A stretch of 5,907 nt of DNA. Origin: an uncultured Clostridia bacterium. Lineage in GTDB: Bacteria > Bacillota_A > Clostridia > Oscillospirales > Oscillospiraceae. The notes under the pieces were generated by a model. That model was given only the letters and a program-made list of their open reading frames with translations, had not been told where the DNA came from and did no database searches. Within the stretch, counting starts at the first letter, position 1. Each line of letters starts with the position of its first letter. Location: the NCBI GenBank assembly GCA_946410505.1, contig CAMKAP010000131.1, positions 1 through 5,907 of the forward strand, written 5' to 3'. Positions 1-5,825 of this stretch are shown in pieces. Made by a program: the position numbers and the translations under genes.

Positions 1-28
1 GTTTTTGACCTGCTCACGGGGTGTGGGA

Positions 29-163
29 TCAGTAGCTGAGCTTGGCTCTGCCCTTGGCTCTGCGGCGGGCGAGGACCTTGCGGCCGTTGGCGGTCTTCAT
101 TCTCTTGCGGAAGCCGTGCTCTTTCTTGCGCTGGAGCTTCTTGGGCTGGTAGGTACGAAGCAT
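29..163 (-). CDS. rpmH: 50S ribosomal protein L34
   Basis: L34 is a small, very basic protein of the large ribosomal subunit that binds 23S rRNA. The 44-residue product starts MLRTYQPKK, continues with the KEHGFRKRM segment and ends in an Arg/Lys-rich tail closing with KLSY, which is the classic L34 pattern and the usual length. The frame is open further upstream, to 268, but the ATG at 161-163 is chosen because L34 proteins begin at this methionine and because AAAGGAG (172-178, read on the minus strand) sits 8 nt before it. The stop is TGA at 29-31. rnpA (RNase P protein) normally follows rpmH; only 28 bases remain before the window edge, so it cannot be confirmed. The promoter and a hairpin lie directly upstream. 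Identification is secure. Confidence 0.97.
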   Translation of the reverse strand: MLRTYQPKKLQRKKEHGFRKRMKTANGRKVLARRRAKGRAKLSY

Positions 164-236
164 TTCGTGCACTCCTTTCAAACAGTAATACTCAACATCG
201 TCCCGCCGGGGCAGGGCGAAGTAGTTGACATGGAAA

Positions 237-265
237 ACCACTCGGCACTTGGGGTGCCGAGTGGT
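237..265. repeat. Perfect 12-bp inverted repeat in the rpmH leader/start region
   Basis: ACCACTCGGCAC (237-248) is followed by a 5-nt spacer and by its exact reverse complement GTGCCGAGTGGT (254-265). On the minus strand the second arm runs into a short T run (TTTT, 237-234) and then CC. The repeat begins 2 bases after the rpmH -10 box and spans the predicted start site. A transcript starting near 260-262 would therefore carry most of the stem at its 5' end. It could be a 5' protective hairpin, an operator, or a weak terminator for read-through from thiT. The sequence alone does not decide between these. Confidence 0.8.
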
Positions 266-266
266 C

Positions 267-296
267 ATTATAGCGTATGGGATATGTGTTTGTCAA
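267..296 (-). promoter_or_regulatory. Sigma-70 type promoter of rpmH
   Basis: On the minus strand a perfect -35 box TTGACA (296-291) and a perfect -10 box TATAAT (272-267) are separated by 18 nt. This predicts a start near 260 and an untranslated leader of about 97 nt before rpmH. The promoter sits directly behind the thiT stop codon (313-315), with no clear terminator between them. Such a strong promoter fits a ribosomal protein gene. Confidence 0.9.
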
Positions 297-312
297 CAAA
301 AAGTTACTTTTC

Positions 313-867
313 TCAGCGGAGATCCTCGCCGCGCAGATACTTGCCCATGGGTTTCCAGAGCAGGGCGCCGATCACGAGGCAGAGGACCATGTCGATGAGC
401 ATGAAGCTGCCATTATACAGGAAGGAGTAGAACCAGGGAGTGGTCATGGTCATGCCGAAGAAGCTCTCGGGCATGTATTCGCCCCAGACCCAGACACCCA
501 CCAGATAGTGGACCAGGAAGCGGGCAAGGGAGCCGACCACGGTGCCGGTAAAGAAGCCGTATTTCTGCCCGTAGAACAGGCCGGCCAGGCCGAGAACGGT
601 GAAGGCCACGATGTAGTCACCCAGCATGGACTGCCAGCCCCAGGCGTAGGCCCCGTCCAGAAACAGCTTCAGCAGGGAATAGACAAAGCTCGCCAGCATA
701 CCGGGCCCGAAGCCCCAGCGGGCGCAGTAAATGAAGATGGGCAGCATGGCCAGGTTCACGGAGCCGCCCTGGGGCAGTTCAAAGAGCTTGAGATAGCCGA
801 TCAGCCAGGCCAGCGCCACAAAGATGGCGCCCTCGGTCAGTGCGCGGACGGTGAGATTCTTTTTCAT
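313..867 (-). CDS. thiT: Energy-coupled thiamine transporter S component ThiT
   Basis: ThiT is the membrane-embedded thiamine-binding subunit of an ECF transporter; it takes up thiamine together with a shared EcfT-EcfA-EcfA' module, not encoded here. The 184-residue product is very hydrophobic, with about six membrane segments, and has the usual family length. Residues aligned by eye with the thiamine pocket of Lactococcus ThiT are H120, G124 and W128 (RFLVHYLVGVWVWG region), Y147 and N152 (YSFLYN), and a D84-Y85 pair where the Lactococcus protein has Glu-Tyr. The ATG at 865-867 is preceded by GGGAGG (880-875) with 7-nt spacing; an upstream TTG in the same frame lies on this Shine-Dalgarno site and is rejected. 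A TPP riboswitch and terminator lie in its leader, which independently supports the thiamine assignment and predicts repression when TPP is plentiful. It appears monocistronic. Confidence 0.95.
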   Translation of the reverse strand: MKKNLTVRALTEGAIFVALAWLIGYLKLFELPQGGSVNLAMLPIFIYCARWGFGPGMLASFVYSLLKLFLDGAYAWGWQSMLGDYIVAFTVLGLAGLFYGQKYGFFTGTVVGSLARFLVHYLVGVWVWGEYMPESFFGMTMTTPWFYSFLYNGSFMLIDMVLCLVIGALLWKPMGKYLRGEDLR

Positions 868-908
868 GTTTGTACCTCCCAAAAGATGTTTGTGGGAAGC
901 AGCGGCGC

Positions 909-940
909 AAAAACCGCAGGCTCAATGGCGAACCTGCGGC
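909..940 (-). terminator. Riboswitch-controlled intrinsic terminator of the thiT leader
   Basis: On the minus strand CCGCAGGTTC (939-930) pairs with GAGCCTGCGG (923-914) around a 6-nt loop. This is a 10-bp stem with one G-U wobble, followed directly by TTTTT (913-909). It lies between the TPP aptamer and the thiT Shine-Dalgarno site, so it should act as the expression platform by premature termination. Its 5' arm contains CAGGTTC, the exact complement of GAACCTG inside the aptamer (987-981), giving a plausible antiterminator pairing in the absence of TPP. Confidence 0.9.
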
Positions 941-954
941 AAATCGCGTACTCT

Positions 955-1042
955 GTTTCCTACGCCGGCATTACCCGGATCAGGTTCCTGGGTCTCAGAG
1001 CTCCATTACTCTGTCTCAGCCGGGAAAACCCAGCTCCCCCAT
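955..1042 (-). promoter_or_regulatory. TPP riboswitch (THI box) aptamer
   Basis: Read on the minus strand, the conserved TPP aptamer blocks occur in order: GGGGGAGC (1040-1033), GGCTGAGA (1021-1014), GACCC (994-990), GAACCTGATC (987-978), and GGGTAATGCCGGCGTAGGAA (976-957). A small variable stem, CAGAG/CTCTG (1013-1009 with 1000-996), lies between the CTGAGA and GACCC blocks. The aptamer binds thiamine pyrophosphate in the nascent thiT mRNA, and the terminator 15-50 nt downstream completes the switch. The outer ends are approximate because I could not pair the closing P1 helix with confidence. Confidence 0.97.
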
Positions 1043-1059
1043 ATTGACTTGACGTGGTT

Positions 1060-1088
1060 ATTGTAGACCCGGCTGCGGAAAATGTCAA
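1060..1088 (-). promoter_or_regulatory. Sigma-70 type promoter of thiT
   Basis: On the minus strand TTGACA (1088-1083) and TACAAT (1065-1060) are spaced by exactly 17 nt. The predicted start is near 1053, just upstream of the TPP aptamer, giving a leader of about 185 nt that contains the whole riboswitch. The -35 box begins only 10 nt after the last U-tract base of the thrC terminator. Confidence 0.9.
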
Positions 1089-1097
1089 GCGCGAATG

Positions 1098-1125
1098 AAA
1101 AAGCGGGGACGGCTTGCCGCCCCGC
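1098..1125 (-). terminator. Intrinsic terminator after thrC
   Basis: On the minus strand GCGGGG (1125-1120) pairs with CCCCGC (1108-1103). An inner CGGC/GCCG helix is offset by a single bulged T at 1109, and TTTTT (1102-1098) follows. It lies 24 nt after the thrC stop codon and insulates the thiT promoter from the pheB-thrC transcript. Confidence 0.9.
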
Positions 1126-1149
1126 GAGTTTGTATAAGAATCGGAAGTT

Positions 1150-2613
1150 CTATCCCAGCTGCGCCTTCACATAGTCCACGATCTGATCCCGGTCGATCAC
1201 GTCCCGGTGCAGGACGGCGCGCTCTTTGAGCCCGCGCAGCCCGCGGGGGATGGGGACGCCGGAGATCTCGGCCAGGCGCTCCATCTGCGTAAATTCGTCG
1301 CCCTCCGAATCGCCGCCGATGGCTTTCAGCACCGCCGCCGGGAATTTGTAGGGCGAGGCGGTGGACAGCACCACCGTCTTTCGCGCCTCCGGGCGCTTCT
1401 GCTTCCAGTCCTCCGCTACCGCCATAGCCACGGCGGTGTGGGTATCGCAGAGATAGCCCTGCTCCCGCCATACACGCCCGATGGTCTCCAGGCAGCGGGC
1501 CTCATCACAGCAGCCCGCGGCAAAGTCTGCGCGGATGCGCGCCATGGCCTCCTCCGGAAAGCGGTAGATGCCCTCGGAGGAGAGTCTGCGCATACAGTCG
1601 GAGACCAGCGCCGTGTCTCCGCCGGAGGCGAGAAACAGCAGACGCTCCAGATTGGAGGACACCAGAATGTCCATGGAAGGGGAGGCGGTTTTCAGAAATT
1701 CGCGGCGCCTGTCGTACACGCCGGTTTCCAGAAAGTCCGTGAGCACCCGGTTTGCGTTGCTGGCACAGACGAGCTGCCCCACGGGAAGCCCCATGAGTCT
1801 GGCAAAGTAACCCGCCAGAATATCGCCGAAGTTGCCGGTGGGTACCACATAGTCCACCCGCTCGCCCAAAGTGATCTCTCCGCGGCGCAGAAGTTCTGCA
1901 TAGGCGATGAAGTAGTAGACCACCTGGGGGGCCAGGCGCCCGATGTTGATGGAGTTTGCCGAGGAGAGGCGGCAGCCGACAGGGAGCGCGTCGCCGCTCA
2001 GAGCGGCAAAAGCGCGCTTGACGCCGGCCTGGCAGTCGTCAAAGTTGCCGCGCACGGCGCAGACCTTCACATTGCTGCCCGCCTGGGTGACCATCTGGGC
2101 CTTCTGCACCGGCGAAACGCCAGCGTCCGGATAGAAGACGAGGATACCGGTGCCCTCCACGTCGTGGAAGCCCTCCAGCGCGGCTTTGCCCGTGTCGCCG
2201 GAGGTGGCGGTCAGGATCACGATCCTGTCCCGAACGCCCTCCCGTGCTCTTGCGGCTGTGACAAGCTGCGGCAGCATGGAGAGCGCCACGTCCTTGAAGG
2301 CGGCGGTGGGGCCGTGGAAAAGCTCCAGCACATACGCTTCCCCGACCTTCACCAGCGGCGTCAGATCGGCGCTGTCAAACTTCCCGTCGTAAGCCCGGCG
2401 CACCAGCACGTCCATATGCGCAAAGCCGGGCAGCAGATGGGAGAGAATCTTCTCCGCCATGGCCAGGGGTGACAGCGACAGACAGCCCTGCCAGTCGAAG
2501 GGGCGGCTGCCGAGGCCGGGTTCGATATACAGCCCGCCGTCGGGCGCAATGCCCTCCAGAATGGCGGCGGTGTCGGATACGCGGTGACTGCTGCGGGTAC
2601 TCTGATAATACAT
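1150..2613 (-). CDS. thrC: Threonine synthase
   Basis: This PLP enzyme converts O-phosphohomoserine to threonine and phosphate, the last step of threonine synthesis, in the cytoplasm. The 487-residue length and the N-terminal block (YYQSTR...GIAPDGGLY) match the long E. coli/yeast-type threonine synthases. The PLP Schiff-base lysine is K107 in HGPTAAFKD (100-108). Other cofactor and substrate motifs are ATSGDTG (136-142), SSANSIN (217-223), PTGNFGD (258-264) and STASPYKFP (418-426). Two in-frame ATGs are available. The one at 2617-2619 lies 1 nt from the GGAG of the Shine-Dalgarno site, whereas the one at 2611-2613 has normal 7-nt spacing and is chosen. The stop is TAG at 1150-1152. It follows pheB in the same operon. 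Homoserine kinase, which supplies its substrate, is not in the window. Confidence 0.97.
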   Translation of the reverse strand: MYYQSTRSSHRVSDTAAILEGIAPDGGLYIEPGLGSRPFDWQGCLSLSPLAMAEKILSHLLPGFAHMDVLVRRAYDGKFDSADLTPLVKVGEAYVLELFHGPTAAFKDVALSMLPQLVTAARAREGVRDRIVILTATSGDTGKAALEGFHDVEGTGILVFYPDAGVSPVQKAQMVTQAGSNVKVCAVRGNFDDCQAGVKRAFAALSGDALPVGCRLSSANSINIGRLAPQVVYYFIAYAELLRRGEITLGERVDYVVPTGNFGDILAGYFARLMGLPVGQLVCASNANRVLTDFLETGVYDRRREFLKTASPSMDILVSSNLERLLFLASGGDTALVSDCMRRLSSEGIYRFPEEAMARIRADFAAGCCDEARCLETIGRVWREQGYLCDTHTAVAMAVAEDWKQKRPEARKTVVLSTASPYKFPAAVLKAIGGDSEGDEFTQMERLAEISGVPIPRGLRGLKERAVLHRDVIDRDQIVDYVKAQLG

Positions 2614-2620
2614 GGCCATA

Positions 2621-2627
2621 CTCCTTT
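2621..2627 (-). promoter_or_regulatory. Shine-Dalgarno site that fixes the thrC start
   Basis: AAAGGAG (2627-2621, minus strand) overlaps the TAA stop codon of pheB (2628-2626). It is 7 nt from the ATG at 2613 but only 1 nt from the upstream ATG at 2619, so the downstream ATG is preferred. The overlap with the pheB stop suggests translational coupling. Confidence 0.8.
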
Positions 2628-3063
2628 ATTCGATTGCGATCAGTCGGACATTTTCCAGCCCGGGCAAGGCGACGATCTGCTCCCGCAGGGTCTGAAAGGG
2701 AATGCGCATCTCCCCGAGCTCCAGCGCGAGTGTCACGCCGGCCTTCCCATGGATGGGCAGACTCTGGTCGATGGTCAGGACGCTGGCCCCGGCGGCGGAC
2801 ACACACTGCAGCAGCGCGCTCAGTACGCCCGGCTCGTGGTCCAGCAGCATGGACAGCACCGCCCGCCGGCCGCCCTCCATGTCCGAGGGCTCGAAAATAA
2901 AGTCCTTATATTTATAGTAGGTGCTGCGGGAGAGACCCGCCTCCCGGCAGGCCTGACTTACGTCCCTGGCCTGTCCGCTTTCGAGCCTCCGCCGCACGGC
3001 CAGGACAGTTTCATAGTAATCCGGCAGGATGCTCTTGTGGACGATCAAATAGTTTTCCAGCAT
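2626..3063 (-). CDS. pheB: ACT domain-containing protein, PheB/UPF0735 family
   Basis: The 145-residue protein has the two-part layout of the PheB (UPF0735) family. The N-terminal segment (about 5-57) contains a helix-turn-helix-like stretch, DVSQACREAGLSRSTYYKYKD (34-54, a single run of 21 positions by number). The C-terminal ACT domain (about 67-145) begins at VLSMLLDHEPGVLS and has the usual Pro-Gly-Val turn (78-80). ACT domains bind amino acids, so the likely role is to sense an amino acid and regulate an enzyme or promoter; the biochemical function of the family is not established. The ATG at 3061-3063 is preceded by GGTGGAG (3077-3071) with 7-nt spacing. It is cotranscribed with thrC (12 nt between stop and start) and divergent from hom, which argues for a role in aspartate-family control here rather than in phenylalanine synthesis. 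That functional link is inference. Confidence 0.9.
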   Translation of the reverse strand: MLENYLIVHKSILPDYYETVLAVRRRLESGQARDVSQACREAGLSRSTYYKYKDFIFEPSDMEGGRRAVLSMLLDHEPGVLSALLQCVSAAGASVLTIDQSLPIHGKAGVTLALELGEMRIPFQTLREQIVALPGLENVRLIAIE

Positions 3064-3102
3064 GGATGTTCTCCACCTTGATGAAATTCACAAAAAAGAG
3101 GC

Positions 3103-3131
3103 TTGCAATTTGTGCATCCCTATGATACACT
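3103..3131 (+). promoter_or_regulatory. Likely promoter of hom-lysC (extended -10)
   Basis: TTGCAA (3103-3108) is spaced 17 nt from TACACT (3126-3131), which is preceded by TG plus one base (3123-3125), the extended -10 pattern. Each hexamer matches four of six consensus positions. The predicted start is near A3138, giving a leader of about 62 nt. The leader holds a weak A/T-rich hairpin (AAAAAC 3143-3148 with GTTTTT 3153-3158). Its -10 overlaps the candidate pheB -10 on the other strand. Confidence 0.6.
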
Positions 3132-3150
3132 GTCGTCATCAAAAAAACAA
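3122..3150 (-). promoter_or_regulatory. Possible promoter of pheB-thrC
   Basis: On the minus strand TTGTTT (3150-3145) and TATCAT (3127-3122) are spaced by 17 nt. The -10 matches five of six consensus positions and the -35 only three of six. The predicted start is near 3115, with a leader of about 50 nt before pheB. The promoter interleaves with the hom promoter, so polymerase could occupy only one at a time. Confidence 0.45.
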
Positions 3151-3199
3151 GTGTTTTTGTTACGCGGACACAAAGATTTTTCGGAAAGAAAGTGAAGCT

Positions 3200-4345
3200 A
3201 TGAAGGTCGCAGTATTGGGATTCGGAACGGTGGGCTTCGGCGTATATGAGATGCTGAAGAACGCAGGCGGGCTGGAGCAGGGACCGGTGCTGGTGCGCCC
3301 GGGCAAGGCAGATCAGCCCTATAAAGTCACGAGCATCGAGGAGATTGTGAACGATCCCTCCGTCGGCGCCGTGGCGGAGGTCATGGGCGGCGTGGAGCCC
3401 GCCTTTTCTTACGCCTCTGCAGTCCTGAAGGCAGGGAAGCATTTCGTCACCTCCAACAAGGCGCTGGTGGCGGCGAAAGGCCCCGAGCTGGACGCGATCG
3501 CCAGGGAGAAGGGCGTGGCCTTCCTCTTCAGCGCGGCCTGCGGCGGGGGAGTGCCTTTCCTGCACAACCTGGCCCTCGCCCGCGAGAGTGATTCCATCCT
3601 CTCCTTCGGCGGCATCCTCAACGGCACCACCAACTACATGCTGGACGCCATGCAGCGCCTGCATCTGGATTATGCGGATGTTTTGGCGGACGCCCAGCGT
3701 CTGGGCTATGCCGAGGCCGATCCCACGGCGGACGTTTCCGGCCTCGACGCGCTGCGCAAGATCATGCTGGCCTGCGCGGTGGCATACGGGACGCTGCCCA
3801 CAGACGGCCTTCTGAACGAGGGCGTTGAGTCGGTCACTGCCTCCGACGTGGCCCATTTCCAGAGCCGCGGCTATACCTGCCGTCTGATCGCCTCCGGCGG
3901 TCGGGCGGAGGACGGGGTCTACGCCTATGTGGAGCCGGTGCTCGTGCGGGACGGGGCGGCCGAATGCGCCGTGCTGCAGAACTTCAACATGGCCCGCTAT
4001 GAGGGCGGCTGCGCCGGTCCCATCGTGCTGATGGGTCAGGGCGCCGGCCGCTGGCCCACGGCTTCCGCTGTGCTGCGGGATTTGAGCGGGATCCTGCGCG
4101 GTGAGCGGGAGATGTTCCCCGCAAACCTCCGCCGCGGTGAGGTGGACAACAGCGCCTGCAGCCACAGCTATTATGTGCGCCTGCCCGCCGCGCTGGCCGG
4201 GGAGCTGCCTGCAGCCTCCGCCGAGCTGGACGGGGAACTCTGCCGCATGATCACGGAGCCGATCCCGGTCTCCCAGATGCACTTTACGGCCAACCGTCTG
4301 CGCAAGTGCGGCGCATCGGTCTTCTTTGCGGCGGTGAGAGAATAA
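3200..4345 (+). CDS. hom: Homoserine dehydrogenase
   Basis: This enzyme reduces aspartate semialdehyde to homoserine with NAD(P)H at the branch towards threonine and methionine. The 381-residue product has the N-terminal dinucleotide fold GFGTVG (7-12), VMGGVEPA (61-68), SNKAL (85-89, with K87) and NGTTNYML (141-148). The signature LGYAEADPTADVSGLDALRK (168-187) follows; E172, D183 and K187 keep the spacing of the catalytic Glu208, Asp219 and Lys223 of yeast homoserine dehydrogenase. The common bacterial form is about 430 residues with a C-terminal ACT domain. Here the nucleotide domain is slightly shortened and the tail after about 322 is a reduced ACT-like segment (YYVRLPAAL ... ITEPIPVSQMH ... 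ASVFFAAVRE). The frame is open upstream to 3062, but the ATG at 3200 begins exactly at the family's conserved start. The Shine-Dalgarno site is weak (GGAAAG at 3183-3188, AAAGTGA at 3189-3195). lysC follows after 19 nt, so the two form an operon. Confidence 0.95.
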   Translation: MKVAVLGFGTVGFGVYEMLKNAGGLEQGPVLVRPGKADQPYKVTSIEEIVNDPSVGAVAEVMGGVEPAFSYASAVLKAGKHFVTSNKALVAAKGPELDAIAREKGVAFLFSAACGGGVPFLHNLALARESDSILSFGGILNGTTNYMLDAMQRLHLDYADVLADAQRLGYAEADPTADVSGLDALRKIMLACAVAYGTLPTDGLLNEGVESVTASDVAHFQSRGYTCRLIASGGRAEDGVYAYVEPVLVRDGAAECAVLQNFNMARYEGGCAGPIVLMGQGAGRWPTASAVLRDLSGILRGEREMFPANLRRGEVDNSACSHSYYVRLPAALAGELPAASAELDGELCRMITEPIPVSQMHFTANRLRKCGASVFFAAVRE

Positions 4346-4364
4346 AAGAAATCAGGACAAGGGT

Positions 4365-5678
4365 ATGCTGAAAGTAGCCAAATTCGGCGGCTCCTCCGTG
4401 GCGGGGGCCGAACAGTTCAAAAAAGTCAAAGCCATCATCGAGGCGGACCCGACACGGCGGGTGGTAGTGGCCTCCGCCGCCGGCAAACGCAGCGGTGACG
4501 ACCATAAGCTCACGGATCTTCTGTATCTCTGTCACGCGCATCTGACCTACGGCGTATCCTGTGACGAGATCTGGCATACGATAGAAGAGCGGCTCATCGG
4601 TATCCGGGATGAACTGGCGCTGCAGCTCCCCATCGAGGAAGAACTGGCGGCCTTTCACCGGCGGCTGAACAAAGACATGTCCGTGGACGAACTGGTAAGC
4701 CGCGGAGAGTACTTCACGTCAAAGCTTCTGGCCGAGTATCTGGGCTTCACCTTTGTGGATGCGGCAAGCTGTGTGTTCTTCGGCATGGACGGCGCGGTGG
4801 ACCGGGAAAGGACCGATCCCGCCATTGCCTCGGCGCTGAAGGCCAACGGCAGGATCCTGATCCCCGGCTTCTACGGGCGGCTGCCCACCGGACGCATCAA
4901 GGTCATGAGCCGGGGCGGCAGCGACATCTCCGGCGCTCTGGCGGCGGCGGCCGTGGATGCGGACGTCTATGAAAACTGGACGGACGTGTCCGGCATCCTG
5001 ATGGCCGATCCGCGCATCGTGAAGGACCCCAGCCCCATCGCCAGCATCACCTTCGGCGAGCTGCGGGAGCTGGCCTTCATGGGCGCCTCGGTGCTGCACG
5101 AGGAGTCGATCCAGCCGGTCAAGGACAAGGGCATCCCCCTCAATATCCGCAACACCAACCGGCCCGGGGACCCAGGCACCATGATCGTGGAGAGCATTGC
5201 CGAGGAGGAGCCGGATGAGCGCTTCATTACCGGCATCGCCGGGAGAAAAAACTTCAGTATTCTGACGGTGACCAAGCACAACATGAAGCTCTCCGCCACG
5301 CTGCGCAATGCTCTGGAGATCTTCGACCGCTACAACGCGCCGGTGGAGCACATCACCCTGGGGCTGGACTCCTTTGCGCTGGTGTCCTCCACGGCGGCGC
5401 TGGGTGACGCAGTGTACGACGTGATCGCCGATCTGCGCAAGACCTGCCGTCCGGACGATGTGGAGCTCAAGGAAGGCATTTCGCTGGTGGCGGCGGTGGG
5501 ACGCAAGATGTCGTCCCGTCCCGGCGTGTCCGGCCGCCTTTTCGCCGCCCTGGGCCGCAACGGCGTCAACATTCGCACCATAGCCCAGGGCGCGGATGAG
5601 CTTGCCATCATTGTGGGTGTAGAGAACGAGCAGTTTGAGACCGCGATCCGCGTGATGTACGACGGATTTGCCGGGTGA
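4365..5678 (+). CDS. lysC: Aspartate kinase
   Basis: Aspartokinase phosphorylates aspartate in the first step of the lysine, threonine and methionine pathways. The kinase domain holds KFGGSS (6-11), ELVSRGE (109-115), RGGSD (183-187), WTDVSGI (205-211) and ADPR (214-217). Two C-terminal ACT domains follow, one starting at about ITGIAGRKNFSILTV (288-302) and one at LVAAVGRKMSSRPGV (374-388), the usual site for feedback inhibition by lysine and/or threonine. At 437 residues, with the long segment between the ATP-binding start and the ELVSRGE motif, it resembles the clostridial/YclM-ThrD type more than the two-subunit type. The ATG at 4365-4367 has AGGA (4354-4357) at 7-nt spacing. It is the second gene of the hom-lysC unit. 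The effector cannot be read from sequence. No clear terminator follows the stop at 5676-5678. Confidence 0.96.
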   Translation: MLKVAKFGGSSVAGAEQFKKVKAIIEADPTRRVVVASAAGKRSGDDHKLTDLLYLCHAHLTYGVSCDEIWHTIEERLIGIRDELALQLPIEEELAAFHRRLNKDMSVDELVSRGEYFTSKLLAEYLGFTFVDAASCVFFGMDGAVDRERTDPAIASALKANGRILIPGFYGRLPTGRIKVMSRGGSDISGALAAAAVDADVYENWTDVSGILMADPRIVKDPSPIASITFGELRELAFMGASVLHEESIQPVKDKGIPLNIRNTNRPGDPGTMIVESIAEEEPDERFITGIAGRKNFSILTVTKHNMKLSATLRNALEIFDRYNAPVEHITLGLDSFALVSSTAALGDAVYDVIADLRKTCRPDDVELKEGISLVAAVGRKMSSRPGVSGRLFAALGRNGVNIRTIAQGADELAIIVGVENEQFETAIRVMYDGFAG

Positions 5679-5764
5679 CGTCAGAAGAAGCCTGTTCCAT
5701 TCCGTTTCCGCGGTTTCCGTAAGCGCCGCGAAGACTCCATATCTGCAGGCTCCTTCTTCCTTCT

Positions 5765-5790
5765 CAAACGCAAGCTGGGCATTGCGTTTG
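5765..5790. repeat. Perfect 9-bp inverted repeat
   Basis: CAAACGCAA (5765-5773) and TTGCGTTTG (5782-5790) are exact reverse complements around an 8-nt loop. No U tract follows on either strand, so an intrinsic terminator is unlikely. It probably belongs to the repeat-like tail downstream of lysC. Confidence 0.7.
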
Positions 5791-5825
5791 GTAGAATCGT
5801 CTGCCCGCTCAGTCGGTGCGCGGCA

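Noticed and set aside
3..17. Possible start of rnpA (GTG at 17-15, minus strand) after rpmH
   Set aside because: Only five codons remain in the window, no Shine-Dalgarno site precedes the GTG, and the GCAGGT at 13-8 could instead serve a start just outside the window.
29..268. Longer 79-residue reading of rpmH
   Set aside because: The extra 35 residues run through the palindrome and leader, lie partly upstream of the predicted transcription start, and have no place in L34; the ATG at 163 has a proper ribosome site.
164..312. Replication origin (DnaA box cluster) upstream of rpmH
   Set aside because: I could not find repeated TTATNCACA-type boxes or an AT-rich unwinding region; the stretch is explained by the promoter and palindrome.
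277..1047. Long plus-strand open frame opposite thiT and its riboswitch
   Set aside because: It is antisense to a clear membrane protein gene and to the TPP aptamer, with a Gly/His/Glu-rich composition typical of shadow frames.
1207..2472. 421-codon plus-strand open frame opposite thrC
   Set aside because: It is the antisense shadow of thrC in GC-rich DNA, with no recognisable motifs and no ribosome site of note.
2584..3081. 165-codon plus-strand open frame opposite pheB
   Set aside because: It is antisense to a gene with a good start, ribosome site and a known domain layout.
3138..3199. T-box or amino-acid riboswitch in the hom leader
   Set aside because: The predicted leader is only about 62 nt, with one weak A/T hairpin, and lacks the T-box sequence, lysine-riboswitch blocks or an attenuator terminator.
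3011..4282. 423-codon minus-strand open frame opposite hom
   Set aside because: It mirrors hom, overlaps the pheB start, and is His/Gly/Ala-rich without family signatures.
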